Source: Curtobacterium sp. MMLR14_010
GTDB lineage: Bacteria; Actinomycetota; Actinomycetes; Actinomycetales; Microbacteriaceae
Assembly: GCF_001865015.1 (NCBI RefSeq)
Contig: NZ_MJGV01000019.1
Span: 1-64,000 of the forward strand
Length of the DNA stretch: 64,000 nt
Direction: 5' to 3'
The position numbers were made by a program, and so were the translations under genes. This document shows, piece by piece, positions 37,616 through 46,199 of the stretch. Each line of letters begins with the position of its first letter. The first letter of the stretch is position 1. Below the pieces are notes generated by a model that saw nothing but the letters and a program-made list of their open reading frames with translations, searched no databases and was not told the DNA's origin.

Positions 37616-39370
37616 TCAGCGCTGCACGCCGAGCACCGACGCCGAGATCCCGGTGCGGTCCCACCCGCCGCCGGTGGACTGCACGACCTGCCCGTCGCGC
37701 ATCCGCAGGAGCAGGGAGTGCGCGCTGCCGCCGACGATCTGCGTCGCCTCGTCCTCCGGGCGCTGCAGGGCGACCGACTGCCCACCGATCGTGGCGCGGA
37801 CGACGCTCGGACCGCTCTTCGTCTGCCCGAGCGAGGCGACGTCGAGGTCGCTCACCCAGGCGGCACCGAGCGCCTCGCCGGACGCGGCCTGCAGGCGGAC
37901 CGGTGCCCCGAGCGCGGTCGGCGAACGGTCCGAGTCGCGGATGATCGCCATCACGTAGAGCGCGGCTCCGGCGCCGGTGTCGACGAGCGCGAGGGCCCTG
38001 GTGGAGTCGCGGGACACCTGGAAGGACACCAGGTCGCCGTCCGGCAGCGTCGACGCGACCGCGTGCGAGTCACCGGCGAAGCCGTAGGCCGTGATCTTCC
38101 TGGTGTCCGACCGTTCGGCCACCCACACGAAGCCCGCGTCGTCGACGGACGGGTCGACGAACCCGTCGCCGGCGACGATGCGCAGCGGCCGCTTGCCGTT
38201 CTTGACCGTCCACACGCCGTCCGTGTTGCCGAACGCGGCGTCCGACCCCGAGGCGGTCAGCGACAGCGACGTCGGGTCGAGGCGGCTGATCGCGCTGCCG
38301 AGCCCGTTGCCGAGCGTGGAGACGTCCCCGCTGCCCGGGGTCGCGAAGCCGACGGTGTCGTCGTCGACGACGAGGGGGCGGGGGTCGACGTCGGGGTCCA
38401 CGACGGCGCTCGTGCCGCTGGAGTCCGGCACGGAGAAGGTGGCGCCCTCGATGGTCATGGTGATCGAGGAGATGGTCGCGACCGTCGACAGCGAGCGGGC
38501 CAGCTGCTCCCGCATCCGCACCTTGTCGACGGTGGTCGCCCGGAGCGCGTCGCTCGACAGGTCCACCTGGGCGCTGCCGTTGTCCACCGTGACGGCGTTC
38601 AGCGACAGCTGAGTGCCTTCGGGGAACGAGGACACCACGGCGCCCTTGAGCCAGTCGGCCGGGCCGGCGAGCAGGGCGCTGGCGATCCGGGTGCTCGTCG
38701 AGGAGCGGGCGAGGAACCAGCGCTCGTCCGGCACCAGGAAGCGGTAGGTGGGGTCGTAGAAGTACAGGGCGTGCGCCTGGAACACCTGCTCGAAGCTGAC
38801 CGGCGTCAGGATGATGCCGTCCGGCGCGTAGCTGATGCGCCACTCGCCGTCCTCCTTCACGAACTGGAAGGTCAGCGTCGACGAGGTGGGGCGGACGGCC
38901 TGGGTGTACTCGCCGTCGCTGTCGACGGTCGCGCTCGCCGTGAGCGTGTACGTGAGCTCGCGGGTCCCGGTGCGGTCGACGTCCCCGGCGCCCTGGCGGA
39001 CGGTGACGCTCTGGCGCGGGTTCCACTTCTGCGCGAAGGAGCCACTGAGGAACTCGCGGGCGATGGCGTAGTTGTCCTGGGCGCCGGTGGCGGCCTCGAT
39101 GAACTGCTGCAGGATCGTGTCCTGCGCCGAGCCCTTCTCCGGCCCGCTCGGGCGGTAGTCCACCCCGGACACGGTGTCGTCCTTGAGGTCCTGACCGCTC
39201 CGCACCGGGCCGCCGGTGGGGATGGCGGCGCAGGCGGTGAGCGCGACGAGGGTGAGCGTGGCGAGCGCGACGGCGAGCAGCCCGCGAGGCGAGCGTCGCC
39301 GCGGGCCGCTGGCGCCCCGCGTGCCCGGGGTGCCCGGGCCGCGTGGTGTTGTCGAGGTGGTCCTGGTCAT
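37616..39370 (-). CDS. lpqB: LpqB-family beta-propeller lipoprotein
   Basis: 584 aa. Basic N-terminus, hydrophobic stretch and lipobox LVALTAC near residue 47 predict a membrane-anchored outer lipoprotein. A GerMN domain (about 180-330, including VVSSFPEGTQLSLNAVTVDNGSAQVDLS) precedes a beta-propeller of about 300 residues. LpqB interacts with the extracellular part of MtrB and modulates its signalling. ATG 39368-39370 overlaps the mtrB stop as ATGA. Confidence 0.93.
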   Translation of the reverse strand: MTRTTSTTPRGPGTPGTRGASGPRRRSPRGLLAVALATLTLVALTACAAIPTGGPVRSGQDLKDDTVSGVDYRPSGPEKGSAQDTILQQFIEAATGAQDNYAIAREFLSGSFAQKWNPRQSVTVRQGAGDVDRTGTRELTYTLTASATVDSDGEYTQAVRPTSSTLTFQFVKEDGEWRISYAPDGIILTPVSFEQVFQAHALYFYDPTYRFLVPDERWFLARSSTSTRIASALLAGPADWLKGAVVSSFPEGTQLSLNAVTVDNGSAQVDLSSDALRATTVDKVRMREQLARSLSTVATISSITMTIEGATFSVPDSSGTSAVVDPDVDPRPLVVDDDTVGFATPGSGDVSTLGNGLGSAISRLDPTSLSLTASGSDAAFGNTDGVWTVKNGKRPLRIVAGDGFVDPSVDDAGFVWVAERSDTRKITAYGFAGDSHAVASTLPDGDLVSFQVSRDSTRALALVDTGAGAALYVMAIIRDSDRSPTALGAPVRLQAASGEALGAAWVSDLDVASLGQTKSGPSVVRATIGGQSVALQRPEDEATQIVGGSAHSLLLRMRDGQVVQSTGGGWDRTGISASVLGVQR

Positions 39371-41028
39371 CGGGTGCCTCCTCCGCGCGGGCCGTCGTAG
39401 TGCTCGTCGAGTTCGGGCAGCGGGATCGCCGACGTCGCCGTGGCCTCCTGCCCGGTGCGCGGGACGGTGAGCACGAACGCCGATCCTTCCCCCGGCCGGG
39501 ACCAGACGTCGATGCGGCCGCCGTGCAGGTTCGCGTCGCCGAGGCTGATCGCCAGGCCGAGGCCCGTGCCGCCGATGGTGCGCTTGCGGCTGGGGTCCGC
39601 GCGCCAGAAGCGGTCGAACACGCGGGCGGTGTCCTCCGCGGGCATCCCGACGCCGTGGTCCCGCACGGCGATCGCCACGGTCCTGGCGTCGCTGTCGACG
39701 ACCACGTGGACGGGTTTGCCGTCCCCGTGCTCGACGGCGTTCCCGACGAGGTTGCGCAGAATGCGCCGGATGCGGCGACCGTCGAGCTGCATGGTGGTGT
39801 GGCCGCCGGGGGTCGCGAGGACGAGCTCGACGCCGGCGCGCTCGGCGAGCGGGCGGAACTCGTCGACGATGTCGGCGGTCAGGGACGCCGGCACGACGGG
39901 CTCGGTCTCGAGCTCGACGGCCTGCGCGTCGTAACGGGAGATCTCGAGCAGGTCGGACAGGAGCAGCTCGAAGCGGTCGATCTGGTCGTGCAGGAGCTCG
40001 GCCGAGCGCCCGACCGCCGGTTCGAAGGCGTGCCGGGCGTCGTAGAGCACGTCACCGGCGAGGCGGATCGTGGTGAGCGGTGTGCGCAGCTCGTGCGAGA
40101 CGTCGGAGACGAAGCGCTGCTGCACGCGGGACAGCTCGGCGAGCTGGGTGATCTGCCGGCTGACGGCGTCCGCCATCCCGTTGAAGCTCCGCGCGAGGGT
40201 GGCGACGTCGTCCTGCCCCTTCACCGGGATGCGTTCGTCCAGACGCCCCGACGCGATCTTCCGGCTCGTCTCCGCCGCACCGCGGATCGGCACGACGACG
40301 AGCCGGACGACGAGCGAGGTCACGAGGGCGATGAGCACGATGAGCGCCACACCGCCGATGGACAGCGTCTGCGACACGAAGTCGAGGGTCTGCTGGGCGT
40401 CGGAGAGGTCGTAGACCAGGTACAGCTCGTACTGGCCGGCGCTCGGGATCTGCAGCGTCGACCCGACCGCGAGTCCGGGCTGTCGACGCCCGTCGTCCTC
40501 CAGCTGGACGGCCTGCATGCTGAGCTTGCCGGTGTTCTTCGCCACCTCCTTCCGGAGCTCGTCCGTGATGACGGCATCCGGGAAGTACTGGCTCGCGAGG
40601 TTCTGCAGCGTCTGCGGGCCCGACGACCCGGGCGAGCGCTCGATCGCGATGCTCGTGCCCCCTGGGCTCGTCGTGTTCGACAGGATCGCCCGCTGCGCCT
40701 CGTTCTGCAGCGTCTCGAGCTCGGACTGGTTGTTGTCCTCGGCCGCGGTGGCCGCGTCGAAGATGCCCTGCGCGACGTTGGTGGCACGGGCCGACTCGGC
40801 CTCGATCTGGTCGCGGCGCTGCGAGTACACGTTGCTCGAGATGCTCAACATCACCGCGGTGCCGATGATGGCGACGGCGAGTCCGGTGGTGGTGACCGTG
40901 ATGGCCACCGACCGGAACATCAGCGAGCGCCGCCAGAAGTACGCGATGCCCCGCCAGCCCCGCCTGGCCCACGACCGGAGCCGTCGACGCGCCCGCGACA
41001 GGGACGGCTGCCCGGACGAGCTCGGCAC
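39367..41028 (-). CDS. mtrB: Sensor histidine kinase MtrB
   Basis: 553 aa. Two membrane helices (SVAITVTTTGLAVAIIGTAVMLS near 40-60 and GGVALIVLIALVTSLVVRLVVV near 215) flank a roughly 150-residue outer sensor domain. Then HAMP, HisKA with FVSDVSHELRTPLTTIR and an ATPase domain (NLVGNAVEHG, DHGVGMPAED, GGTGLGLAIS). Works with MtrA and LpqB in cell-division and wall homeostasis. GTG 41026-41028 follows a GGGGGAG site and lies 5 bp after the mtrA stop. Confidence 0.94.
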   Translation of the reverse strand: MPSSSGQPSLSRARRRLRSWARRGWRGIAYFWRRSLMFRSVAITVTTTGLAVAIIGTAVMLSISSNVYSQRRDQIEAESARATNVAQGIFDAATAAEDNNQSELETLQNEAQRAILSNTTSPGGTSIAIERSPGSSGPQTLQNLASQYFPDAVITDELRKEVAKNTGKLSMQAVQLEDDGRRQPGLAVGSTLQIPSAGQYELYLVYDLSDAQQTLDFVSQTLSIGGVALIVLIALVTSLVVRLVVVPIRGAAETSRKIASGRLDERIPVKGQDDVATLARSFNGMADAVSRQITQLAELSRVQQRFVSDVSHELRTPLTTIRLAGDVLYDARHAFEPAVGRSAELLHDQIDRFELLLSDLLEISRYDAQAVELETEPVVPASLTADIVDEFRPLAERAGVELVLATPGGHTTMQLDGRRIRRILRNLVGNAVEHGDGKPVHVVVDSDARTVAIAVRDHGVGMPAEDTARVFDRFWRADPSRKRTIGGTGLGLAISLGDANLHGGRIDVWSRPGEGSAFVLTVPRTGQEATATSAIPLPELDEHYDGPRGGGTR

Positions 41029-41033
41029 GGTGC

Positions 41034-41708
41034 TCAGGCTCCCCCGGCGCGGTACCCGACGCCGCGGACGGTGGTCACGATGCGGGGTGCGTCCGGGTCG
41101 TGCTCGATCTTCGCGCGCAGCCGCTGCACGTGCACGTTCACCAGGCGGGTGTCGGCCTTGTAGTGGTACCCCCACACCTGTTCGAGCAGCATCTCGCGCG
41201 TGAAGACCTGGTTCGGCTTCTCGGCGAGGGCCCGCAGCAGGTCGAACTCGAGCGGGGTGAGCGCGATCACGGCGTCGCCGCGTCGGACCTCGTGCCCGGG
41301 GACGTCGACGACGAGGTCGCCGACGTGCAGCACCGTCGCGTCGGACGCGGTCGGCCGCAGCCGGGTGCGGATCCGGGCGACGAGCTCCTTCGGGTTGAAG
41401 GGCTTGACCACGTAGTCGTCGGCGCCGTTCTCGAGCCCGGCGACGACGTCGGACGTGTCGCCCTTCGCGGTGAGCATGATGATCGGCGTGCCGCTCTCGG
41501 CGCGGATCCGGCGGCACACCTCGATGCCGTCGATGCCCGGGAGCATGACGTCGAGGAGCACGAGGTCGGGCTTCGTCGCGTGGAAGGCCTCGACGGCGTC
41601 GTTGCCGTCGCCGCTGAACTCGGGCTCGTAGCCCTCGGCGCGGAGGACGATGCCGATCATCTCGGCGAGGGCCTGGTCGTCGTCGACGACGAGGATGCGC
41701 GGTGTCAT
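41034..41708 (-). CDS. mtrA: Response regulator MtrA
   Basis: 224-aa OmpR-family regulator. Receiver with DDD (9-11), phosphoacceptor Asp53 in LVLLDVMLPG, and DDYVVKPFNPKELVARI. The winged helix ends LVNVHVQRLRAKIEHDPDAPRIVTTVRGVGYRAG. In actinobacteria MtrA is usually essential and controls wall hydrolases, osmotic response and development genes. ATG 41706-41708 with GGAG about 10 nt upstream. Divergent from the envelope block at 41853. Confidence 0.95.
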   Translation of the reverse strand: MTPRILVVDDDQALAEMIGIVLRAEGYEPEFSGDGNDAVEAFHATKPDLVLLDVMLPGIDGIEVCRRIRAESGTPIIMLTAKGDTSDVVAGLENGADDYVVKPFNPKELVARIRTRLRPTASDATVLHVGDLVVDVPGHEVRRGDAVIALTPLEFDLLRALAEKPNQVFTREMLLEQVWGYHYKADTRLVNVHVQRLRAKIEHDPDAPRIVTTVRGVGYRAGGA

Positions 41709-41852
41709 GTGATGTGGACTCCGGGTGGCGTGCGGGGGTGCCCGGGCAGGCACCGTCCGCTCACGATAGCCGAGCGCCCATCACGCCGGGTTTTCCGCCA
41801 GGATGGAGTGGTCCGCGTGTTCCCTGCGCGGCCGACGTGAGGGGGCGGTCCG

Positions 41853-43265
41853 ATGGCCGGCGATGGATGGCAGGCACCAGGGGCGGGCGGGGGCCCCGCC
41901 AGTGGGCAGCAGTCCGGTGGACAGCAGGGTCCTCAGCCAGGAGGCCCCCAGCACGGCACGACGCCGCCGCCGTCCTCGACGGGGCCGGCTCCAGGGCACG
42001 GGTCCGGTCCGACGCCACCGTCGCGTCCGGTGATCCCGCTGCGCCCGCTCGGCCTCGGTGACGTGCTCGCCGGCGCGTTCACGGTCTTCCGGCGGAACGC
42101 GCGCGTGCTGCTGCTCTGGAGCCTGCTGCTCTCGGGCGTGCTCGGGCTCGCGTCCACCATCGCCACCACGCTCGGACAGCGGTCCCTGCAGGAGCGGATG
42201 CTCTCCGCGATCGACACCGGCACGGGGACGGGGTCGGGTGCCGGCTCGGACGCCGACGCGATCGCCGCGGGCTCGGTCACGCTCTACCTGCTGCTCGCCG
42301 TGGGGGTGCCCTTCCTGGCGTTCCTGGCTCGCGGGTTCCTCGTCGCCCCCGTCGCGGTCGACACCGGGCAGCGGGTGCTCGGCCGTCGCGGCACGTTCCG
42401 CGGGCTCTGGGCACTCCTCGAGGGCCGGCGGCTGTCGGTGCTGTGGTGGATGCTCCTGCAGCTCGCGGCCGGCGCGGTGCTCGGTGTGGTCGTGGTGGTC
42501 GTGCTCATCGGCTTCTTCGGGGCCCTGGGCGCGACGGACGCCGCGATCGGCGGGTTCATCCTGGCGCTCCTCGGGCTCGGGCTCGTCTTCGGGTTGCTCG
42601 TGGCGTTCTTCACGACCCGGTTCGCCTTCACGGTGCCGACCATCGCGCTCGAGGGCCGCGGGGTCTTCTCCGCCGCCGCGCAGTCGTGGCGCCTGACCCG
42701 CGGGGCCTTCTGGCGGACCTTCGGCATCCTGCTCCTCGTGCAGGTCGCCTTCAGCATCGTGGCCGGCATCGCGAGCACACCCCTCACCCTCGGCGTCTCG
42801 CTGTTCTCGGGTGTGTTCGACCCGCTCGGACAGACCGGCTCGCGCTCCGGGGGTCTCTCGGCCGGAGCCGTCGTCGCGCTCGTGGTCGGCAGCCTCCTGA
42901 CGATCGCGGTGCAGTGCGTGACGGACGTCCTCAGCGCCTCGGTGACGACCTTCCTGGCGATCGACCGCCGCATCCGGACCGAGGCCCTCGACCAGCGCAT
43001 CGCCGCGCACCTGGAGACCGGCCAGCCAGCGGACCCGTTCGCCCCCGCGCAGCCCGTCGCGCAGCGCCCGTGGCCGCAGCAGCAGCAGCCGTGGGGACCG
43101 CCGCCCCCGCCGTGGGGTCCGCAGCCGCCGCTGGGCCAGCAGCCGCAGCAGCGGGGCGGTCCGCAGCAGCAGCCATGGGGCGGCCAGCAGCAACCGCCAC
43201 AGCAGTGGGGTGGCCAGCAGCAACCGCCGCAGTGGGGCCCGGCACGACCGGACGGGCGGGGATGA
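41853..43265 (+). CDS. Polytopic membrane protein with Q/P/W/G-rich tail
   Basis: 470 aa. Low-complexity Gly/Pro N-terminus (about 60 residues), IPLRPLGLGDVLAGAFTVFRRNARVLLLWSLL as entry to six helices (60-385), and a cytoplasmic tail of tandem QQQPWG / QQQPPQWG units. The core resembles membrane domains of glycerophosphoryl-diester phosphodiesterase-like proteins, without a catalytic domain. First gene of a five-gene overlapping operon; the M. tuberculosis counterpart would be about Rv3689. GAGGGGG precedes ATG 41853. Function unknown. Confidence 0.8.
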   Translation: MAGDGWQAPGAGGGPASGQQSGGQQGPQPGGPQHGTTPPPSSTGPAPGHGSGPTPPSRPVIPLRPLGLGDVLAGAFTVFRRNARVLLLWSLLLSGVLGLASTIATTLGQRSLQERMLSAIDTGTGTGSGAGSDADAIAAGSVTLYLLLAVGVPFLAFLARGFLVAPVAVDTGQRVLGRRGTFRGLWALLEGRRLSVLWWMLLQLAAGAVLGVVVVVVLIGFFGALGATDAAIGGFILALLGLGLVFGLLVAFFTTRFAFTVPTIALEGRGVFSAAAQSWRLTRGAFWRTFGILLLVQVAFSIVAGIASTPLTLGVSLFSGVFDPLGQTGSRSGGLSAGAVVALVVGSLLTIAVQCVTDVLSASVTTFLAIDRRIRTEALDQRIAAHLETGQPADPFAPAQPVAQRPWPQQQQPWGPPPPPWGPQPPLGQQPQQRGGPQQQPWGGQQQPPQQWGGQQQPPQWGPARPDGRG

Positions 43266-43903
43266 CGAGCGTCGACCCCGACCAGGCCCGACGGCTCCTC
43301 GAACGGGAGCTCGAACGCGGCGAGTACAGCGGCGCCCAGGTGAGCTGGTGGGACCGGGCGTCGCAGAACCTCCTGGAGTGGCTCGGCTCGCTCCGTCCGG
43401 ACGGCTTCGGCGGCGCCGGGATCAGCCGCACGCTGCTCATCGTGGCGATCGTCGTGCTCGTCGCGGTGGTCGTGCTCGTCGTCGTCTCGCGCGGGCTGCC
43501 CCGACGCCGCGCCCGGCTCCGGGCCGACAACGCCCGCGGGGTCCTCGACGACGACGACCTGCGCTCCGCCGCCACCATCGCCGAGGCCGCCCGGGCCGCC
43601 CTGCGCGTCGGTGACTGGTCGACCGCCGTGCTCGAGGGCTACCGGGCCGTCGCCCGTGGTCTCGGTGAGCGCGACCTCGTCCCCGACGTCCCCGGTACCA
43701 CCGCCAGTGCGATCGCGGCGAGGGCCTCCCGGCCGTTCCCGGCGTCCAGCGACGACCTGCACCGGGCAGCGACGACGTTCGACGCCGTGCGGTACCTCGG
43801 GCTCGACACGGACGAAGCCGCGGCGCGCCAGGTCCTCGACCTCGAGCACCGCCTCCGCACGGCACGACCGGCCCGGTCGGACGTCCCGGCGGTCCCCGCG
43901 TGA
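43262..43903 (+). CDS. DUF4129 domain membrane protein
   Basis: 213 aa. A soluble N-terminal stretch (QARRLLERELERGEYSGAQVSWWDRASQNLLEWLGSL), one helix (LLIVAIVVLVAVVVLVVVS near 58-77), and the DUF4129 domain (AARAALRVGDWSTAVLEGYRAVARGLGERDLVPDVPGTTASAIAARA ... FDAVRYLGLDTDEAAARQVLDLEHRL). ATG overlaps the previous stop (ATGA). The DUF4129 / DUF4350 / MoxR / DUF58 set is thought to act in envelope or chaperone processes. Confidence 0.88.
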   Translation: MTSVDPDQARRLLERELERGEYSGAQVSWWDRASQNLLEWLGSLRPDGFGGAGISRTLLIVAIVVLVAVVVLVVVSRGLPRRRARLRADNARGVLDDDDLRSAATIAEAARAALRVGDWSTAVLEGYRAVARGLGERDLVPDVPGTTASAIAARASRPFPASSDDLHRAATTFDAVRYLGLDTDEAAARQVLDLEHRLRTARPARSDVPAVPA

Positions 43904-45207
43904 GCGCCCCCACGACGACGCCGCCGACGTCGACGTCGACTGACCGCCGTACCCCCGCCGGCCCGGGTGCACCGACGCCGGACCGCCAGCGCGAAGGCCG
44001 ACGGTCCCGCGTCGTGTTCTGGGTCGCCCTCGTCCTGGTCGGGCTCCTGCTCGCGGCGGTCACGGCCGCGGTCGGCAGCGGGTCCGGTCCCACCGACACG
44101 CCGCTCGACCCCGGGTCGCCGACCGCGAGCGGCTCGAAGGCGCTCGTCCGGGTCCTCGAACAGCGCGGCACCACCGTCGACGTCGTCCGGGACGCGGACC
44201 GGATCGACCCCGACGGCACGGTCCTCGTCGACGACTCCGCCGGCGTGCTCTCCACGGGCGTCGCACGGCGCATCGCCCGCACCGCGTCGGACGTCGTGCT
44301 CGTCACCACCGACCCTGGCGTCCTCGAGTCCTTCCGCGTCGACGCCGAACCGGCCGGACCGGTGCAGTCCACCGACCCGGTGTCGACGGCCGCGTGCGGG
44401 ATCCCCGCCGCGCGGACGGCACGGTCGGTCACCCCGACCGGCTCCGGCTACACGGTGCGGGCATCGGCCGGCACCCGGTGCGCCCCCGACGGCACCGGGC
44501 GGGACCGCGTCTGGGGGCTCGTCCGGTCGAGCAGCAGCACGGGCACCGTGACGCTCGTCGGTACCACCGACGCGCTCCGCAACGACACCGTCACGACCGC
44601 GGGGAACGCGTCGCTGGCGCTCGGTCTGCTCGGCGGCGCCGACCACCTGTCCTGGTACGTGCCGACGGCGGGGAGCAGCGACGCCGCACCCTCGCTCGGC
44701 GACCTCGCTCCCCCGTGGGTGCCCAGCGCGATCGGCATGCTGGCAGCGGTCGCCGTCGCGGCGGGCGTCTGGCGCGGGCGTCGGCTCGGCCCGCTCGTCG
44801 TCGAGTCGATGCCCGTCGTGGTCCGCGCCTCGGAGACGACCGAGGGCCGCGCGCGCCTCTACGCCAGGACCCGCGACCGCACCCACGCGCTCGACACCCT
44901 CCGTGTCGCCGCCCTCCGCCGGGTCGGTCTCTCGCTCGGGCTCCCCCGCTCCGCCCACGTCGACGAGGTCGTCCGCCGCGCGGCCGACGCCACCGGCCTG
45001 CCGGTCGCGCAGGTCGGCGCCGTGCTCGTCGGCGGTCCGACGCCGGACGACCGCGCGCTCGTCGACGGCGCGGCGGCGGTCGACGACCTGGAACGCACCG
45101 TGCAGCGAGCAGTCGCCGGGGACGCACCACGAGCCTCCAGACCGGCCGACCCGACCACTGACGGACCCGCACATCTGACCGACCCCCGACCAGGAGGACG
45201 ACCGTGA
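43900..45207 (+). CDS. DUF4350 domain membrane protein
   Basis: 435 aa. N-terminal helix (VVFWVALVLVGLLLAAVTAAVG), an extracytoplasmic DUF4350 domain (DPGSPTASGSKALVRVLEQRGTTVDVVRDADRI), a second helix near 265-285 (VPSAIGMLAAVAVAAGVW), and a cytoplasmic C-terminus. GTG 43900 overlaps the preceding TGA. Codons near the end (45130-45145) coincide with an exact half-copy of the GGAGGCYCG repeat, giving RASRPA. Confidence 0.87.
   Translation: MSAPTTTPPTSTSTDRRTPAGPGAPTPDRQREGRRSRVVFWVALVLVGLLLAAVTAAVGSGSGPTDTPLDPGSPTASGSKALVRVLEQRGTTVDVVRDADRIDPDGTVLVDDSAGVLSTGVARRIARTASDVVLVTTDPGVLESFRVDAEPAGPVQSTDPVSTAACGIPAARTARSVTPTGSGYTVRASAGTRCAPDGTGRDRVWGLVRSSSSTGTVTLVGTTDALRNDTVTTAGNASLALGLLGGADHLSWYVPTAGSSDAAPSLGDLAPPWVPSAIGMLAAVAVAAGVWRGRRLGPLVVESMPVVVRASETTEGRARLYARTRDRTHALDTLRVAALRRVGLSLGLPRSAHVDEVVRRAADATGLPVAQVGAVLVGGPTPDDRALVDGAAAVDDLERTVQRAVAGDAPRASRPADPTTDGPAHLTDPRPGGRP
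45130..45145 (-). repeat. Half-site of the GGAGGCYCG repeat inside a coding gene
   Basis: Reverse complement of CCGGTCTGGAGGCTCG; identity with 62812 extends to 19 nt (CCGGTCTGGAGGCTCGTGG). Located in the last 30 codons of the DUF4350 gene. Confidence 0.6.
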
Positions 45208-46199
45208 CCGACCTGCCCACCACCCCCGGCGCCACCGGCGCCACGTCGACCGACGAGCTCCGCGACGCCTTCACCCGTGTCCGCGTCGAGGTCGGCAAAG
45301 CCGTCGTCGGGCAGGAGGGCGCCGTCTCCGGGATGATCGTCGGGCTGCTGGCGCAGGGCCACGTCCTGCTCGAGGGCGTGCCCGGCGTCGCGAAGACGCT
45401 GCTCGTGCGGAGCCTCGCGGCCGCGATGTCGCTCGACACGAAGCGCATCCAGTTCACCCCGGACCTGATGCCCGGCGACGTCACCGGGTCGCTCGTCTAC
45501 GACGCCTCCACCGGGACCTTCCCGTTCCGCGAGGGGCCCGTGTTCACGAACGTGCTCCTCGCCGACGAGGTGAACCGCACGCCTCCGAAGACGCAGTCCG
45601 CGCTGCTCGAGGCCATGGAGGAACGCCAGGTCAGCGTCGACGGGTCGCCGAAGCTGCTCCCCGACCCGTTCTTCGTCGCGGCGACGATGAACCCGATCGA
45701 GTTCGAGGGCACGTACACGCTCCCGGAGGCCCAGCTCGACCGCTTCCTCATGAAGCTCACCCTCGACATCCCACCGCGCGACGTCGAGTGGCAGGTGCTC
45801 CGCCGGCACGCCGACGGCTTCGTCCCGCGCGACGTCCGCTCCGCGGGCATCGTGCCGGTCGTCGGTGCCGAACAGGTCCTCGCTGCCCAGCGTGCCGTCC
45901 GCGCCGTCGGGGCCCGCGACGACGTGCTCGCGTACATCGTCGACCTCGCCCGTGCGACCCGGCAGGCCCCGTCCGTCCGGGTCGGGGTCAGCCCCCGCGG
46001 TGCCACGGCCCTGCTCGCCGCCGCGAAGGCCTGGGCGTGGCTCACCGGGTACGACGGCATCACGCCCGACCACGTCCAGGCGATGCTGCTGCCCGTGTGG
46101 CGGCACCGACTGCGGGTGGCCGCGGACGCCGAGCTCGAGGGCGTCGGCGCCGACGGTGTGCTGCAGCAGGTGCTCGAGCAGGTGCGGGTGCCGATCTAG
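45204..46199 (+). CDS. MoxR-family AAA+ ATPase
   Basis: 331 aa. Walker A LLEGVPGVAKTLLVRSLA near residue 52, Walker B NVLLADEVNRTPPKTQSALLEAMEE near 110, sensor regions FVAATMNPIEFEGTYTLPEAQLDRF, and the lid domain. MoxR ATPases act as chaperones for VWA/DUF58 partners, here encoded by the next gene. GTG 45204 overlaps the previous stop; the TAG stop shares its G with the GTG of the DUF58 gene. Confidence 0.93.
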   Translation: MTDLPTTPGATGATSTDELRDAFTRVRVEVGKAVVGQEGAVSGMIVGLLAQGHVLLEGVPGVAKTLLVRSLAAAMSLDTKRIQFTPDLMPGDVTGSLVYDASTGTFPFREGPVFTNVLLADEVNRTPPKTQSALLEAMEERQVSVDGSPKLLPDPFFVAATMNPIEFEGTYTLPEAQLDRFLMKLTLDIPPRDVEWQVLRRHADGFVPRDVRSAGIVPVVGAEQVLAAQRAVRAVGARDDVLAYIVDLARATRQAPSVRVGVSPRGATALLAAAKAWAWLTGYDGITPDHVQAMLLPVWRHRLRVAADAELEGVGADGVLQQVLEQVRVPI